Source of the DNA: Planctomycetota bacterium
GTDB taxonomy: Bacteria > Planctomycetota > Phycisphaerae > Sedimentisphaerales > Anaerohalosphaeraceae
NCBI GenBank assembly: GCA_016873215.1
Contig: VGXU01000014.1
Location: 1 to 49,394, forward strand
Direction of reading: 5' to 3'
Length of the DNA: 49,394 nucleotides
The position numbers and the translations under genes were made by a program. Positions 41,757 to 49,394 of the stretch are shown piece by piece. Below the pieces are notes generated by a model. The model was not told where the DNA came from. It worked only from the letters and a program-made list of their open reading frames with translations, and did not search any database. Each line of letters begins with the position of its first letter. The first letter of the stretch is position 1.

Positions 41757-44006
41757 CTACTTTTCTATAATAATGCCGATTTCGCCGACGGAAGCCCAGG
41801 GATTGCCGTTGATTTCACGTATGGACACAAAACGCAGATAACGCGCTTCAATGGGCTTTTCAAAAACGGCTGGATGCTCGACCAGATTGCGTTTGATGTC
41901 CTCGAATAATCCTTTCCCGGCCAGCATCCACGTTTTGCCGTCGGGGCTGGCATAAAATTCACATTCTTTGATGGTGCCGTTGCCGCCGCTGGGGCGCGGC
42001 GTATAGGTTGCGCCTTTGAGTTTGTATGTTTTACCCAAATCAATATCCAGCGTATGCGGATGAGCGGGAGACTTTTCGAGATATTCCGTTTGCCACCATG
42101 TTTCGGGGTTGTCGTCGATGGCGTTGGCGGCATCTTCGCCGGGCTGGGTACTGTCGGCAGCGAGGATTTTCCAGTCTTTTTTGCACGGGCCGAAATTTGC
42201 CTTCACAACAGGGCCGGCTTTATCATCGCTGACAGCGACGGCCTGTATCGTCCCGCCGTCGGGCAATGGAAACGAACCGGCATACTGTTTTGATTTTGCC
42301 GTTGGTTCGGAGCCGTCGAGCGTGTAGTAAATTTGAGCTGATGGGACAAAACAAGAGATGGAGACAAAGCCGTCTTTCCGACGGCGGATTTTGGGTGTCA
42401 GGAAACCCGCCTTATCGAGCGGGCAATAATTGACGTTGAGGCGGTCGAGGCGTTTGCTGTGAATCTGCAATCGCTGAATGAAATCGGCATAGTCCTTTTT
42501 ATCTTTTGGCGTCCAGAGCACCTCGGCCAAAGCGACGGCGCGCGGATAAGCCATATACTCGACCTGCTGCGGTGCGGCAATGTATTCCGTCCAGATTTGT
42601 CCCTGTGCGCCGAGAATATGTTTGGCCTTATCGGCATCGAGGGCAGCGGGGACGGGTTCATAATGATAAACCTTTTCAAGTGTCGTAAAGCCGCCGATAG
42701 CCATTGGTTCGGTTTTCGGGTCGGCCTGATAATGGTCGAAATAGGTGTAATTGCCCGGCGTCATCACGACATCATGGCCGGCTTTGGCGGCTTCGATACC
42801 GCCGACTTCGCCGCGCCAGCTCATTACCGCTGCCCCGGGGGCGAGTCCGCCTTCGAGAATTTCATCCCACCCGATAAGCCGGCGATTGTGCTTTGTCAAA
42901 AATGTGTCGATGCGATGGATGAACCAGCTTTGCAATTCCTCTTCATTTTTCAGACCCAGCTCTTTCATTTTAGCCTGGGCGTAAGCGTCCTGTTTCCATT
43001 GCGTCTTAGGCACTTCGTCGCCGCCGACGTGAATAAACGGCGAATCAAACAGCCCCATCACCTCAGTCAGAACATCTTCTATAAATTGAAACGTCTCTTC
43101 GCGGACGTTGTAGATATTTTCGCTGACGCCCCAGCCTTGCATTACGCCGACGGATTTTCCGGTGCAGCCCAGTTCGGGATAGGCGGCGACGGCGGCCTGG
43201 CAGTGGCCGGGCATCTCAATTTCGGGGACGATATTAATATGGCGGGCTTTGGCATAGGCGACAATCTCGCGGATTTGTTCCTGCGTATAAAAACCGCCAT
43301 AATGAACATTGTCATATTTTTTCTTCGCGGCGGAGTTATGGCCGATTTGCGTGCCGTCGCGCCAGGCGCCGATTTCGGTCAGTTTGGGATATTTCTTGAT
43401 TTCGATGCGCCAGCCCTGATCGTCGGTCAGGTGCCAGTGGAAGGTATTCATTTTGTGCATTGCCAGCAGGTCGATGTATTTTTTCACGAACCCAGCCGGC
43501 ATAAAATGCCGACAGACGTCCAGGTGCATCCCCCGCCAGCGAAATCGCGGATAATCCTCAATTTCGACGCAGGGGATTTGCCATTTGCCTTCGGATGTTT
43601 TAGACAGCAGTTGCAGCAATGTCTGGCAGCCGTAAAATGCCCCGGCGGGTTTAAAGGCGCGGATTTCCACCGCGTTGGATGCGGCGTTGAGTTGATAGCC
43701 TTCATTGCCGAGGAAGGTCATCGAGTCAACGAGAAAGAGACGGATTTGATAGTCGCTGTTGAGGTCCGTGGTACGGAGATGAAGGCCTGTTGCCGCATTA
43801 AGACTGTCGGCTAATTGTGACGCTTCATTGCGGGTGTTTTTGTCGGCCGAGAGAATTGTTGTCTTGCGCATCAGGACGAACATATCCTGGCCGGGCCTCA
43901 TCGACACAGGTTGAGGGATGATGGATATAGTATTTCGTTCCATTTGACATCCGGACACTATTACACAAACAGTTATCGCCGCCAGCCGCAATTTTCCGAT
44001 GTTCAT
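41757..44006 (-). CDS. Beta-N-acetylhexosaminidase, GH20 lipoprotein
   Basis: Removes terminal GlcNAc or GalNAc from chitin- or mucin-like glycans. 749 residues. A lipoprotein signal ends VSGC (Cys 20). A GH20b domain (about 28-145) leads into the catalytic barrel, starting WRGMHLDVCRHF near 157 with HWHLTDDQGWR; the catalytic Asp-Glu pair is 330-331 (HVGGDE). Then comes an Ig-like chitobiase C-terminal stretch (YYTLDGSEPTA) and a discoidin-type F5/8C domain ending the protein. AGGAG precedes the ATG. Likely outer-face anchored, scavenging amino sugars. Confidence 0.94.
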   Translation of the reverse strand: MNIGKLRLAAITVCVIVSGCQMERNTISIIPQPVSMRPGQDMFVLMRKTTILSADKNTRNEASQLADSLNAATGLHLRTTDLNSDYQIRLFLVDSMTFLGNEGYQLNAASNAVEIRAFKPAGAFYGCQTLLQLLSKTSEGKWQIPCVEIEDYPRFRWRGMHLDVCRHFMPAGFVKKYIDLLAMHKMNTFHWHLTDDQGWRIEIKKYPKLTEIGAWRDGTQIGHNSAAKKKYDNVHYGGFYTQEQIREIVAYAKARHINIVPEIEMPGHCQAAVAAYPELGCTGKSVGVMQGWGVSENIYNVREETFQFIEDVLTEVMGLFDSPFIHVGGDEVPKTQWKQDAYAQAKMKELGLKNEEELQSWFIHRIDTFLTKHNRRLIGWDEILEGGLAPGAAVMSWRGEVGGIEAAKAGHDVVMTPGNYTYFDHYQADPKTEPMAIGGFTTLEKVYHYEPVPAALDADKAKHILGAQGQIWTEYIAAPQQVEYMAYPRAVALAEVLWTPKDKKDYADFIQRLQIHSKRLDRLNVNYCPLDKAGFLTPKIRRRKDGFVSISCFVPSAQIYYTLDGSEPTAKSKQYAGSFPLPDGGTIQAVAVSDDKAGPVVKANFGPCKKDWKILAADSTQPGEDAANAIDDNPETWWQTEYLEKSPAHPHTLDIDLGKTYKLKGATYTPRPSGGNGTIKECEFYASPDGKTWMLAGKGLFEDIKRNLVEHPAVFEKPIEARYLRFVSIREINGNPWASVGEIGIIIEK

Positions 44007-44172
44007 AATATCTCCTGTATTATCTGTCAGGAATTCTATCGCTTTTTTAAAAAAAATACAGCGGTAATATCAGTAAACATGGGTATTGATTTTGTCGCGA
44101 TGTTTTCAGATAATCTATGGAAACCAAAGACGTTGTTTTGCCGTTTTTTATATGTGAAAACAAAGGTGCATT

Positions 44173-44487
44173 ATGAAAAAAGCATTTACGGTGGATTTGA
44201 ATGATAAGCAGGATTATCAGCGGCTGATGCAGTCGCCGGAAACGTGCGGAATGAAAGCGGGGCGGGTGTTTTTAGGGCCCAATGACGAATGCGGCAAACA
44301 CAGCACCGAGGCCCGCGAAGAACTGCTGGTTTTTCTTAACGGCCGGGGACAGGCGGTCATCGGCAAAGACCGCTTCTTAGTCGGCAAAGGCAAAGTTTTT
44401 TATATCCCGCCGCATACCGAACACAACATTGTCAACACCGGCTCCGATCCGCTGATTTACATCTTTTGCGTTGCGCCGGCAAGGTGA
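44173..44487 (+). CDS. Small cupin-domain protein
   Basis: 104 residues: a single cupin barrel with FLGPNDECGKHSTEAREELLVFLNGRGQAVI and YIPPHTEHNIVNTG, which together hold the His/Glu metal set of cupin_2 proteins. AAGG lies seven bases before the ATG. No enzymatic assignment is possible; such proteins act as sugar isomerase-like enzymes, dioxygenases or sensors. It is convergent with gmhA. Confidence 0.8.
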   Translation: MKKAFTVDLNDKQDYQRLMQSPETCGMKAGRVFLGPNDECGKHSTEAREELLVFLNGRGQAVIGKDRFLVGKGKVFYIPPHTEHNIVNTGSDPLIYIFCVAPAR

Positions 44488-45060
44488 TTATTTTACCTTC
44501 GTGAAATGCGTTTCAACTATATCGCACAAAATATGGTAGGCTAATTGGTGGATTTCCTGAACAGTAGATGTCGGGCCATTTAGAGTAATGCTCACATCGG
44601 CCAGTTTTTCCAGCGGGGTATCGGATTTTCCGGTAAAGGCCAGAATTTTCAATCCTTTATCTTTTGCCAGTCCGGCCGCGGCCAAAACATTTTTCGATGT
44701 GCCGCTGGTGGAAAAAGCCCACAGCACGTCGCCTTCTTTAGCCAGTGCCTCAACCTGGCGGGAAAAAATATGTTCAAAGCCATAATCATTTCCGATAGCA
44801 GTCAGAGCGGATGTGTCGGTCGTCAGTGCTACAGCGGCCAATGCTTTCCGTTCGAGCCGGAATCGCCCGACCAGCTCCGCGGCGATATGCTGGCTGTCGG
44901 CAGCAGAGCCGCCGTTGCCGCAGATAAAGACACACCCGTTGTTTTCAAGGCAGTCAATCAGCAGATTCGCCGCCGCCGGCAGGACTTTTTGTGCCTGGGC
45001 CTCAAGTTCCGCCAGGACTTTCTTATGGCGGTCAATTTCTGTAAGAATCGTTTTTTTCAT
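44488..45060 (-). CDS. gmhA: Phosphoheptose isomerase
   Basis: Isomerises sedoheptulose 7-phosphate to D-glycero-D-manno-heptose 7-phosphate, the first step to ADP- or GDP-heptose for surface glycans. 190 residues. SIS domain: CGNGGSAADSQHIAAELVGRF (His 58, Glu 62), LTTDTSALTAIGNDYGFEHIFSRQVEAL, STSGTSKNVL, and the QEIHQLAYHIL end with the second catalytic His. The frame extends 43 codons upstream, but the ATG at 45058-45060 gives the usual length. TATAAT (45071-45076) ends ten bases before it. Confidence 0.92.
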   Translation of the reverse strand: MKKTILTEIDRHKKVLAELEAQAQKVLPAAANLLIDCLENNGCVFICGNGGSAADSQHIAAELVGRFRLERKALAAVALTTDTSALTAIGNDYGFEHIFSRQVEALAKEGDVLWAFSTSGTSKNVLAAAGLAKDKGLKILAFTGKSDTPLEKLADVSITLNGPTSTVQEIHQLAYHILCDIVETHFTKVK

Positions 45061-45070
45061 TCTATTTACA

Positions 45071-45076
45071 ATTATA
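45071..45076 (-). promoter_or_regulatory. -10 box just before gmhA
   Basis: Perfect TATAAT on the minus strand, ten bases before the ATG. No ribosome site is visible between them. Confidence 0.35.
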
Positions 45077-45305
45077 CAGGTTTGCGCCTGATTTTCCAGA
45101 TAAAAAAGGCCCTGCGAGAGCTTCATAGGCCATCGGAGACCTCGTGGGATTTTCATTGTCTTTAATGCCTGTATAATGCCATATAGCATAGAATGGGTGA
45201 AATTAGCCCGGCGGGTGAGACAATTTTATATCAAAAAAAGGTAAAAATTTCCTGTAAGAAACGGGCTGTTGCGGTTACTAACATAGGGAACAGGAAGGGA
45301 ACGAT

Positions 45306-45821
45306 TTGACGGCTCAAGAGCAACAATTCCGCAAGTGGATAGAAAGCTATCAGGCGATTCTGATTCGAATCGTCCGCTCCTTTGCCGTCCAGACCTCGGA
45401 CAGGGATGATTTGTTTCAGGAGATTCTTTTACAGCTTTGGAGATCACTGCCGAAATTCGAGGGTCGTTGCGAGGAGAGCACCTGGATATACCGCGTGGCA
45501 TTCAATACGGCACTGGATTGGAAACGCGGCGGCAAGCGGAAAAACAGTAATCTACAGTTATTATCGCCGGAGCAGACGCCGGATGGCGGCAAAGGAAAAG
45601 AGTCTCCATTTGGCGACCAACAAACAATTGAACAATTATACCAGGCGATTCATTCCCTGCCAATTGTGGATGCGACACTTGTCCTGTTGGCCCTGGATGG
45701 ATTACCTTATAAACAGATGGCCGAAGTGCTGGGGATTACCGAAAGCAGCGTGGGGACGCGATTAACCCGAGTCAAGGCCAAACTGGCGGAATTACTGAAA
45801 GGGCGGATTGATGAAATTTGA
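45306..45821 (+). CDS. ECF-type RNA polymerase sigma factor
   Basis: 171 residues. Sigma region 2 reads TSDRDDLFQEILLQLWRSLPKFEG with WIYRVAFNTALDWKR; region 4 reads LPIVDATLVLLALDGLPYKQMAEVLGITESSVGTRLTRVKAKL, with no region 3. It would direct polymerase to an unknown regulon after release by an anti-sigma. Starts at a TTG with AGGAAGGG ahead. It overlaps the next gene by about ten bases, so the two are coupled. Confidence 0.93.
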   Translation: MTAQEQQFRKWIESYQAILIRIVRSFAVQTSDRDDLFQEILLQLWRSLPKFEGRCEESTWIYRVAFNTALDWKRGGKRKNSNLQLLSPEQTPDGGKGKESPFGDQQTIEQLYQAIHSLPIVDATLVLLALDGLPYKQMAEVLGITESSVGTRLTRVKAKLAELLKGRIDEI

Positions 45822-46896
45822 AGACCTGCAGAATCAATGGCGAAAAGAAGGCGGCGATGCCAAAGTGCAAATCAGCTATGATATGCTCTTTAAGGAAGTC
45901 AGCCGCAATCAGCGCAATTTTGACCATGAAATACTCTGGCGGGACATCCGGGAATGTATCGCATCCTTAGTTGGTGTTTGTTTTTTAATTCTATTCGGTG
46001 TTGCATTGAACAAATGGTTCTATGCGGCGGCGGGAGGGATGCTTTATGTGGCGATATTTTTTATTGTATATCGACGATTTCGCCCGAAAAAAAGTCCGGC
46101 CGGGACGGCGTCGCTGCGAACATGTGTTGAGGAGTCCCTTTGTGAGATCGAGTGCCAGATGGAACTATTAAGGAATGTTTTCTGGTGGTATCTGTTGCTG
46201 CCATTTGTCACTTTCAGTTTTACGTTCATCGGTCTCGGCCATCCCCTGATTCAGGAAGGTCAGGTTTTGGGGAGTATAATATTTTTTGGCAGCTTTGTTG
46301 TCGGTGCGGTACTGGTTTGCTGGTGGGTCTGCTGGCTGAATCAAAGAGCCAACCAAAAAGAACTGCTGCCCAGAAAACAGGAACTGGAAGATTTATTGCG
46401 CAGCATGGGCAATGGTCGGGAAAAGGGGCTAAAGGCCAATGTCGTAAATCTCTGGATAGCATTTTTTCTGTCGGTACTGATTACGTTATTCCTTTCGACG
46501 CCGTTATTCTTTGTGGACAAAACAAGCTGGGTGGAAGAATGGCAGAGGGATCTCAGTCAACAGGTTAAAATTGAAATCACGCCGCCACTTTCGCCGCAGG
46601 AAGCGGTTGGACCCAAAGAGTTAAAAATTCTCTCTGCTCGATACGGCGCGAAAGACCAATGGGTCGATGTGACCTTGAAAGTGGCCGATGCAGTTCATCA
46701 AAATACACTTTCCATTCACTCCGGCAATGAGCTGGCAGGAGAAGACCCTCTGGACGGATGCACTAAGACGCTCGAAGTGGAATGTCTTTGGGACGGTCAG
46801 AAAAAAACTATCCTGGTGCGCGAAGGGACGGATTTGAAAATTCCATTCAATAGAGATCCCAATACGGTGCAGATAGACAAGTTGTCAAACACATAG
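45811..46896 (+). CDS. Membrane partner of the sigma factor, DUF3395-like end
   Basis: 361 residues. A cytoplasmic N-terminus of about 45 residues is followed by two helices (about 48-80), a loop, two helices (about 120-175) and another near 212-232, then a soluble domain of 125 residues. That domain (KILSARYGAKDQWVDVTLKV, LSIHSGNELAGEDP, LEVECLWDGQKKTILVREGTDLKIP) resembles the DUF3395 C-terminus of DnaJ C11-like proteins. Position and overlap suggest it is the anti-sigma factor, but no ZAS or RsgI-type motif is visible. A TTG at 45808 could also start. Confidence 0.7.
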   Translation: MKFEDLQNQWRKEGGDAKVQISYDMLFKEVSRNQRNFDHEILWRDIRECIASLVGVCFLILFGVALNKWFYAAAGGMLYVAIFFIVYRRFRPKKSPAGTASLRTCVEESLCEIECQMELLRNVFWWYLLLPFVTFSFTFIGLGHPLIQEGQVLGSIIFFGSFVVGAVLVCWWVCWLNQRANQKELLPRKQELEDLLRSMGNGREKGLKANVVNLWIAFFLSVLITLFLSTPLFFVDKTSWVEEWQRDLSQQVKIEITPPLSPQEAVGPKELKILSARYGAKDQWVDVTLKVADAVHQNTLSIHSGNELAGEDPLDGCTKTLEVECLWDGQKKTILVREGTDLKIPFNRDPNTVQIDKLSNT

Positions 46897-46919
46897 GAAC
46901 CACGTACAAAACACGCCGC

Positions 46920-49187
46920 TTATTCAGCGCAATGATAACGGGGCAGCAGGTTGCATTGCAGCCAGCTTTCCGCAAGCCGCATCAGGTCTTCCATATTAAT
47001 GATGCAATCGCAGTTAAAGTCGCCTTCAATACATTGCATACAGCATTTTTTTTCCGGGCTTCGACTGGCCTGTTCCGTGCCGCCGTCAGCGCCGATATTG
47101 ACTCGGTTTCCGTTGCATTGCATTTCCATGCCCACAGAAAGTTCAGGGTCGCCCGCGTCGATGCAGGGGCTGTTTTCATCGTCGCCGGCGTCGTAATTGT
47201 CGCCGTCATCGAGAACCCACTCGGACGTTTGCGAATCCCAGTGGCCCGAGGCGGATTTGAGACGATAGTTGTGCTGCGAGGGGTCAACAAACAGCGGGTC
47301 GGCGTTAATATTGCCATCGCCCCAGTCCAAAATGCAATTGAACTCTATCAGATGGCCCTGGTTCAGCCCGGTGACATCGCAATAATTAACTCGCAGGGTC
47401 GTTCCAAACAGCGAGTCGTCAAGCAGGGCGATTTGCGGACCGCTGAATGCTCCGGCCGTATTATTCCACAAAATGGAGTTGTTCAGTTCGACGACGCTGT
47501 CCATAGCGAAGATGCCGCCGCCCAGACCGCTGGTGCCGTTGGCGGTAATGGTGCAAAACGTCAGCGTCGGCACATTGGGATCAACGTTGTCCCCGGATTC
47601 AAAGAAGAATAATCCGCCCCCGGCGTTATTGCTGTAATTGCCGGCGATGATCGTGTGATCGATAACTACCCTGGAATTGACCCAGCAATAGACCCCTCCG
47701 CCTTCATCGCCGGAATCATTGTTGAGGAATTGACAGTTGGAGATAATCGGACTGCTGCCGTCACGGCAGCTGATGCCGCCGCCATAACTGCTGGCTGAGT
47801 TATTCTCAACCCGGCAGTTGGAAATAGTCGGGCTGCTGTTGTAGAGAGCGATGGCTCCGCCGGATTTTTTGTACCCCGTGGCCTTATTGTTTTCAAAGAC
47901 ACAGTTTTTGATTGTCGGGCTGCTGTAATAGCAATAAACCGCTCCGCCGTTGTCGCGGACATACCCGTTGCGGATAGTCAAACCGGAAATCACGGAGTTT
48001 GCGTTTTCGCCTTTGTCAAAGATAAACGCTCGCCGCGGCACAGCGTCCGTACCCTGGCAGTCGAGGATTGTAGCGGCGACTGTATTGGGGTCCAGGGGAT
48101 TGGTTGAACGAAGAGTCACGCCCTTGCCGCCGAAATCGATATTGGTGTTATCGTTGCCGGTATAAGTTCCCGGCGACAGCCGGATGATATCGTTATTGTC
48201 AGCCGCGGCGAAAGCCGCCTTGATTGTTGGATAGACGTCGGGAACGTCGAAATAGTTGGGTTCATTGTCGGGCGTCCATTCGGCATAACAGGGCGCGGCG
48301 CCCACATTATTACTGCCGTATTCAATCCGCATATAGCCGTTTTCGCCCCATCCCGTTCCCCATGAATTACGCAGAATCCAGATACCGTTGACGCCCTGTG
48401 TGTCGTCCCAGCCAACGAGAACCACGGCGTGATTTAAATTGCCGTTTGGAGGCGTGTTGAAAATACCGCCAAGATAACATTGAAAAAGATCATCAGCACA
48501 TACACAAACTGCGATAGGGCCATACGTAGAGATTGCCTCTTTCATCGCTTCGATATCTTCCTGCACAGCCGACCAGTCCGTGATTAGGAATCGCGGTCCC
48601 GCAGGGCAGGTACAGTCTGCGTTTTTCGCCTTATAAGGATAGTCCTCTTCGAGAGGAGAGCCGATTTTTTCACAGGCATCCGGCGTATCCAAAAGATAAT
48701 CCAGGGCCTTTTCATACCAGCCGCCGTCGCAGTCGCCGGCTTCCGTGCAGCTTACTAGCCACTGTTCCGAGAAATCCTTAACCTCGTTGCCGTGTATCCG
48801 ATAGACGCATTCCACGACACCCATCGCCGCAAAGGCCCAGCAGGAGCCACAACCGCCTTGATTTTTTATCGGAGTGCAGCCCTCCAGTTTGCGCCAGTCG
48901 AAACTGCTCGGCAGAGAACCGGCTGCGGCGGCCTGCCGTTGCGCTGCGGAGGTGGTTTTCATTCGCGGCCGACGTACAGCCGGCATTTTGGTTCCGCATA
49001 ATTGTTCGAGGGAGTATTGAGTTGCCGGGTTTTCGCCGATGATGAAAGTATAGCCCTTGTCTTTGGCCTTTTTTCTTACCGCCGCAACGTCCGGCCGGGC
49101 CGCGTAACCCTGCAGCGCCGTCAACATCGCAAATATGCACAAAAAAACGGCTCTGAAAGCTTGTCTGTATGCCATATAACCCCGCAT
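46920..49187 (-). CDS. Papain-like protease with beta-helix and dockerin
   Basis: 755 residues. Signal peptide (AVFLCIFAMLTALQGYAA), a short propeptide, then a C1A peptidase at about 90-320: catalytic Cys in NQGGCGSCWAFA, His in LNHAVVLVGWDD, Asn in LRNSWGTGWGENGYM. A right-handed parallel beta-helix follows (about 325-640) with GGGI and SNCRVENN-type coils. The last 40 residues (GDFNCDCIINMEDLMRLAESWLQ) look like one half of a dockerin type I repeat, common in Planctomycetota. Starts at 49214, 49187 and 49175 are possible; AGGG six bases ahead favours 49187. Likely exported. Confidence 0.9.
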   Translation of the reverse strand: MRGYMAYRQAFRAVFLCIFAMLTALQGYAARPDVAAVRKKAKDKGYTFIIGENPATQYSLEQLCGTKMPAVRRPRMKTTSAAQRQAAAAGSLPSSFDWRKLEGCTPIKNQGGCGSCWAFAAMGVVECVYRIHGNEVKDFSEQWLVSCTEAGDCDGGWYEKALDYLLDTPDACEKIGSPLEEDYPYKAKNADCTCPAGPRFLITDWSAVQEDIEAMKEAISTYGPIAVCVCADDLFQCYLGGIFNTPPNGNLNHAVVLVGWDDTQGVNGIWILRNSWGTGWGENGYMRIEYGSNNVGAAPCYAEWTPDNEPNYFDVPDVYPTIKAAFAAADNNDIIRLSPGTYTGNDNTNIDFGGKGVTLRSTNPLDPNTVAATILDCQGTDAVPRRAFIFDKGENANSVISGLTIRNGYVRDNGGAVYCYYSSPTIKNCVFENNKATGYKKSGGAIALYNSSPTISNCRVENNSASSYGGGISCRDGSSPIISNCQFLNNDSGDEGGGVYCWVNSRVVIDHTIIAGNYSNNAGGGLFFFESGDNVDPNVPTLTFCTITANGTSGLGGGIFAMDSVVELNNSILWNNTAGAFSGPQIALLDDSLFGTTLRVNYCDVTGLNQGHLIEFNCILDWGDGNINADPLFVDPSQHNYRLKSASGHWDSQTSEWVLDDGDNYDAGDDENSPCIDAGDPELSVGMEMQCNGNRVNIGADGGTEQASRSPEKKCCMQCIEGDFNCDCIINMEDLMRLAESWLQCNLLPRYHCAE

Positions 49188-49303
49188 TGGACACCCTGAC
49201 TCCGTTTTACACATTTCGACCGGTTAACTTCGGAAAGTACATATCGACAGATGCGCTTGACGGCTTTTATACCGTTCCTGACTGGAAAAGTCTGGTAAAA
49301 TTA

Positions 49304-49330
49304 TTGAAATAGGCGAGAATGTCCGATAAT
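49304..49330 (+). promoter_or_regulatory. Promoter candidate for gene at window end
   Basis: TTGAAA (49304-49309) and GATAAT (49325-49330) with a 15-base spacer, ending six bases before the ATG at 49337. Spacing is short. Confidence 0.3.
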
Positions 49331-49336
49331 AAAGAC

Positions 49337-49394
49337 ATGAAGGGATTTGAGTTAAGCAAAGCGGAAGTTGTTCGACTGAAGGATATGCACAAGA
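49337..49394 (+). CDS. Start of an unidentified gene, cut by window end
   Basis: Nineteen codons are visible (MKGFELSKAEVVRLKDMHK), enough for one amphipathic helix. The pattern resembles the N-terminal helix of IS630-type transposases or other HTH proteins, but this is a guess. No inverted repeat of an insertion sequence is recognisable before it. Confidence 0.35.
   Translation, partial: MKGFELSKAEVVRLKDMHK

Noticed and set aside
1-49394. CRISPR array
   Set aside because: No series of identical repeats with unique spacers; the heptamer tracts are too short and have no spacers.

Overview
The window looks like chromosomal DNA of an anaerobic or facultative member of the Planctomycetota, most likely a Phycisphaerae/Sedimentisphaerales-type lineage. 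That placement is inference. It rests on a papain-like protease with a beta-helix and a dockerin-like tail, a choice-of-anchor-D surface protein, a type II pseudopilin, an H-X10-DG protein related to the H-X9-DG family, a lipoprotein GH20 hexosaminidase, an ECF sigma factor with a membrane partner, and a Rex-linked cytoplasmic [NiFe] hydrogenase. There is no phage, plasmid backbone or CRISPR array. One tRNA gene, tRNA-Gly(CCC), is present.

Layout. 0.2-3.4 kb: a leftward GntR (YtrA-type) repressor / ABC ATPase / permease operon with a clear promoter-operator; the permease is split from a large C-terminal domain by an eight-base homopolymer. 3.9-9.5 kb: a TPR protein, then rightward ribH, nusB and a ParA-like ATPase, a gap with REP-like repeats and a possible small RNA, and a lemA/DUF3137 pair. 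9.6-12.7 kb: a polyferredoxin, a choice-of-anchor-D protein and a pseudopilin. 12.8-16.4 kb: mutS, a DUF985 cupin and a NifU-domain protein. 16.4-29.6 kb: a glycan/lipid-linked sugar region with a flippase-like protein, three polytopic GT-C-like proteins, a YfhO-like protein, two GT2 enzymes (one fused to a methyltransferase) and two methyltransferases. 29.6-33.5 kb: mtnA, cobO, an H-X10-DG protein, a DUF4143 ATPase behind twin palindromes, and the tRNA. 33.6-40.4 kb: a WecA/TagO-like transferase, then the rex-hydBGDA group 3b hydrogenase operon and a divergent maturation protease. 40.5-49.4 kb: a stand-alone coaB, a nucleoside deaminase, the GH20 enzyme, a small cupin, gmhA, the ECF sigma/membrane pair, the papain-like protein, and the first codons of a further gene.

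How genes work together. HydBGDA would couple NAD(P)H to H2, with Rex sensing NADH/NAD+ and the divergent protease trimming HydA. The 16-30 kb glycosyltransferases, with the WecA-like initiator and gmhA, fit synthesis of a cell-surface glycan.

Most notable observations: (1) a decayed C-terminal fragment of a second mtnA between two glycosyltransferase genes, with an in-frame stop; (2) five degenerate tracts of tandem 7-bp units at gene borders; (3) two related palindromes before the DUF4143 ATPase; (4) a homopolymer that splits an ABC permease; (5) several genes whose -10 box lies only 7-10 bases before the start codon, suggesting leaderless mRNAs; (6) a promoter-plus-terminator unit on the minus strand at 7.6-7.7 kb that could be a small RNA. 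No complete new defence or mobile system was recognised.
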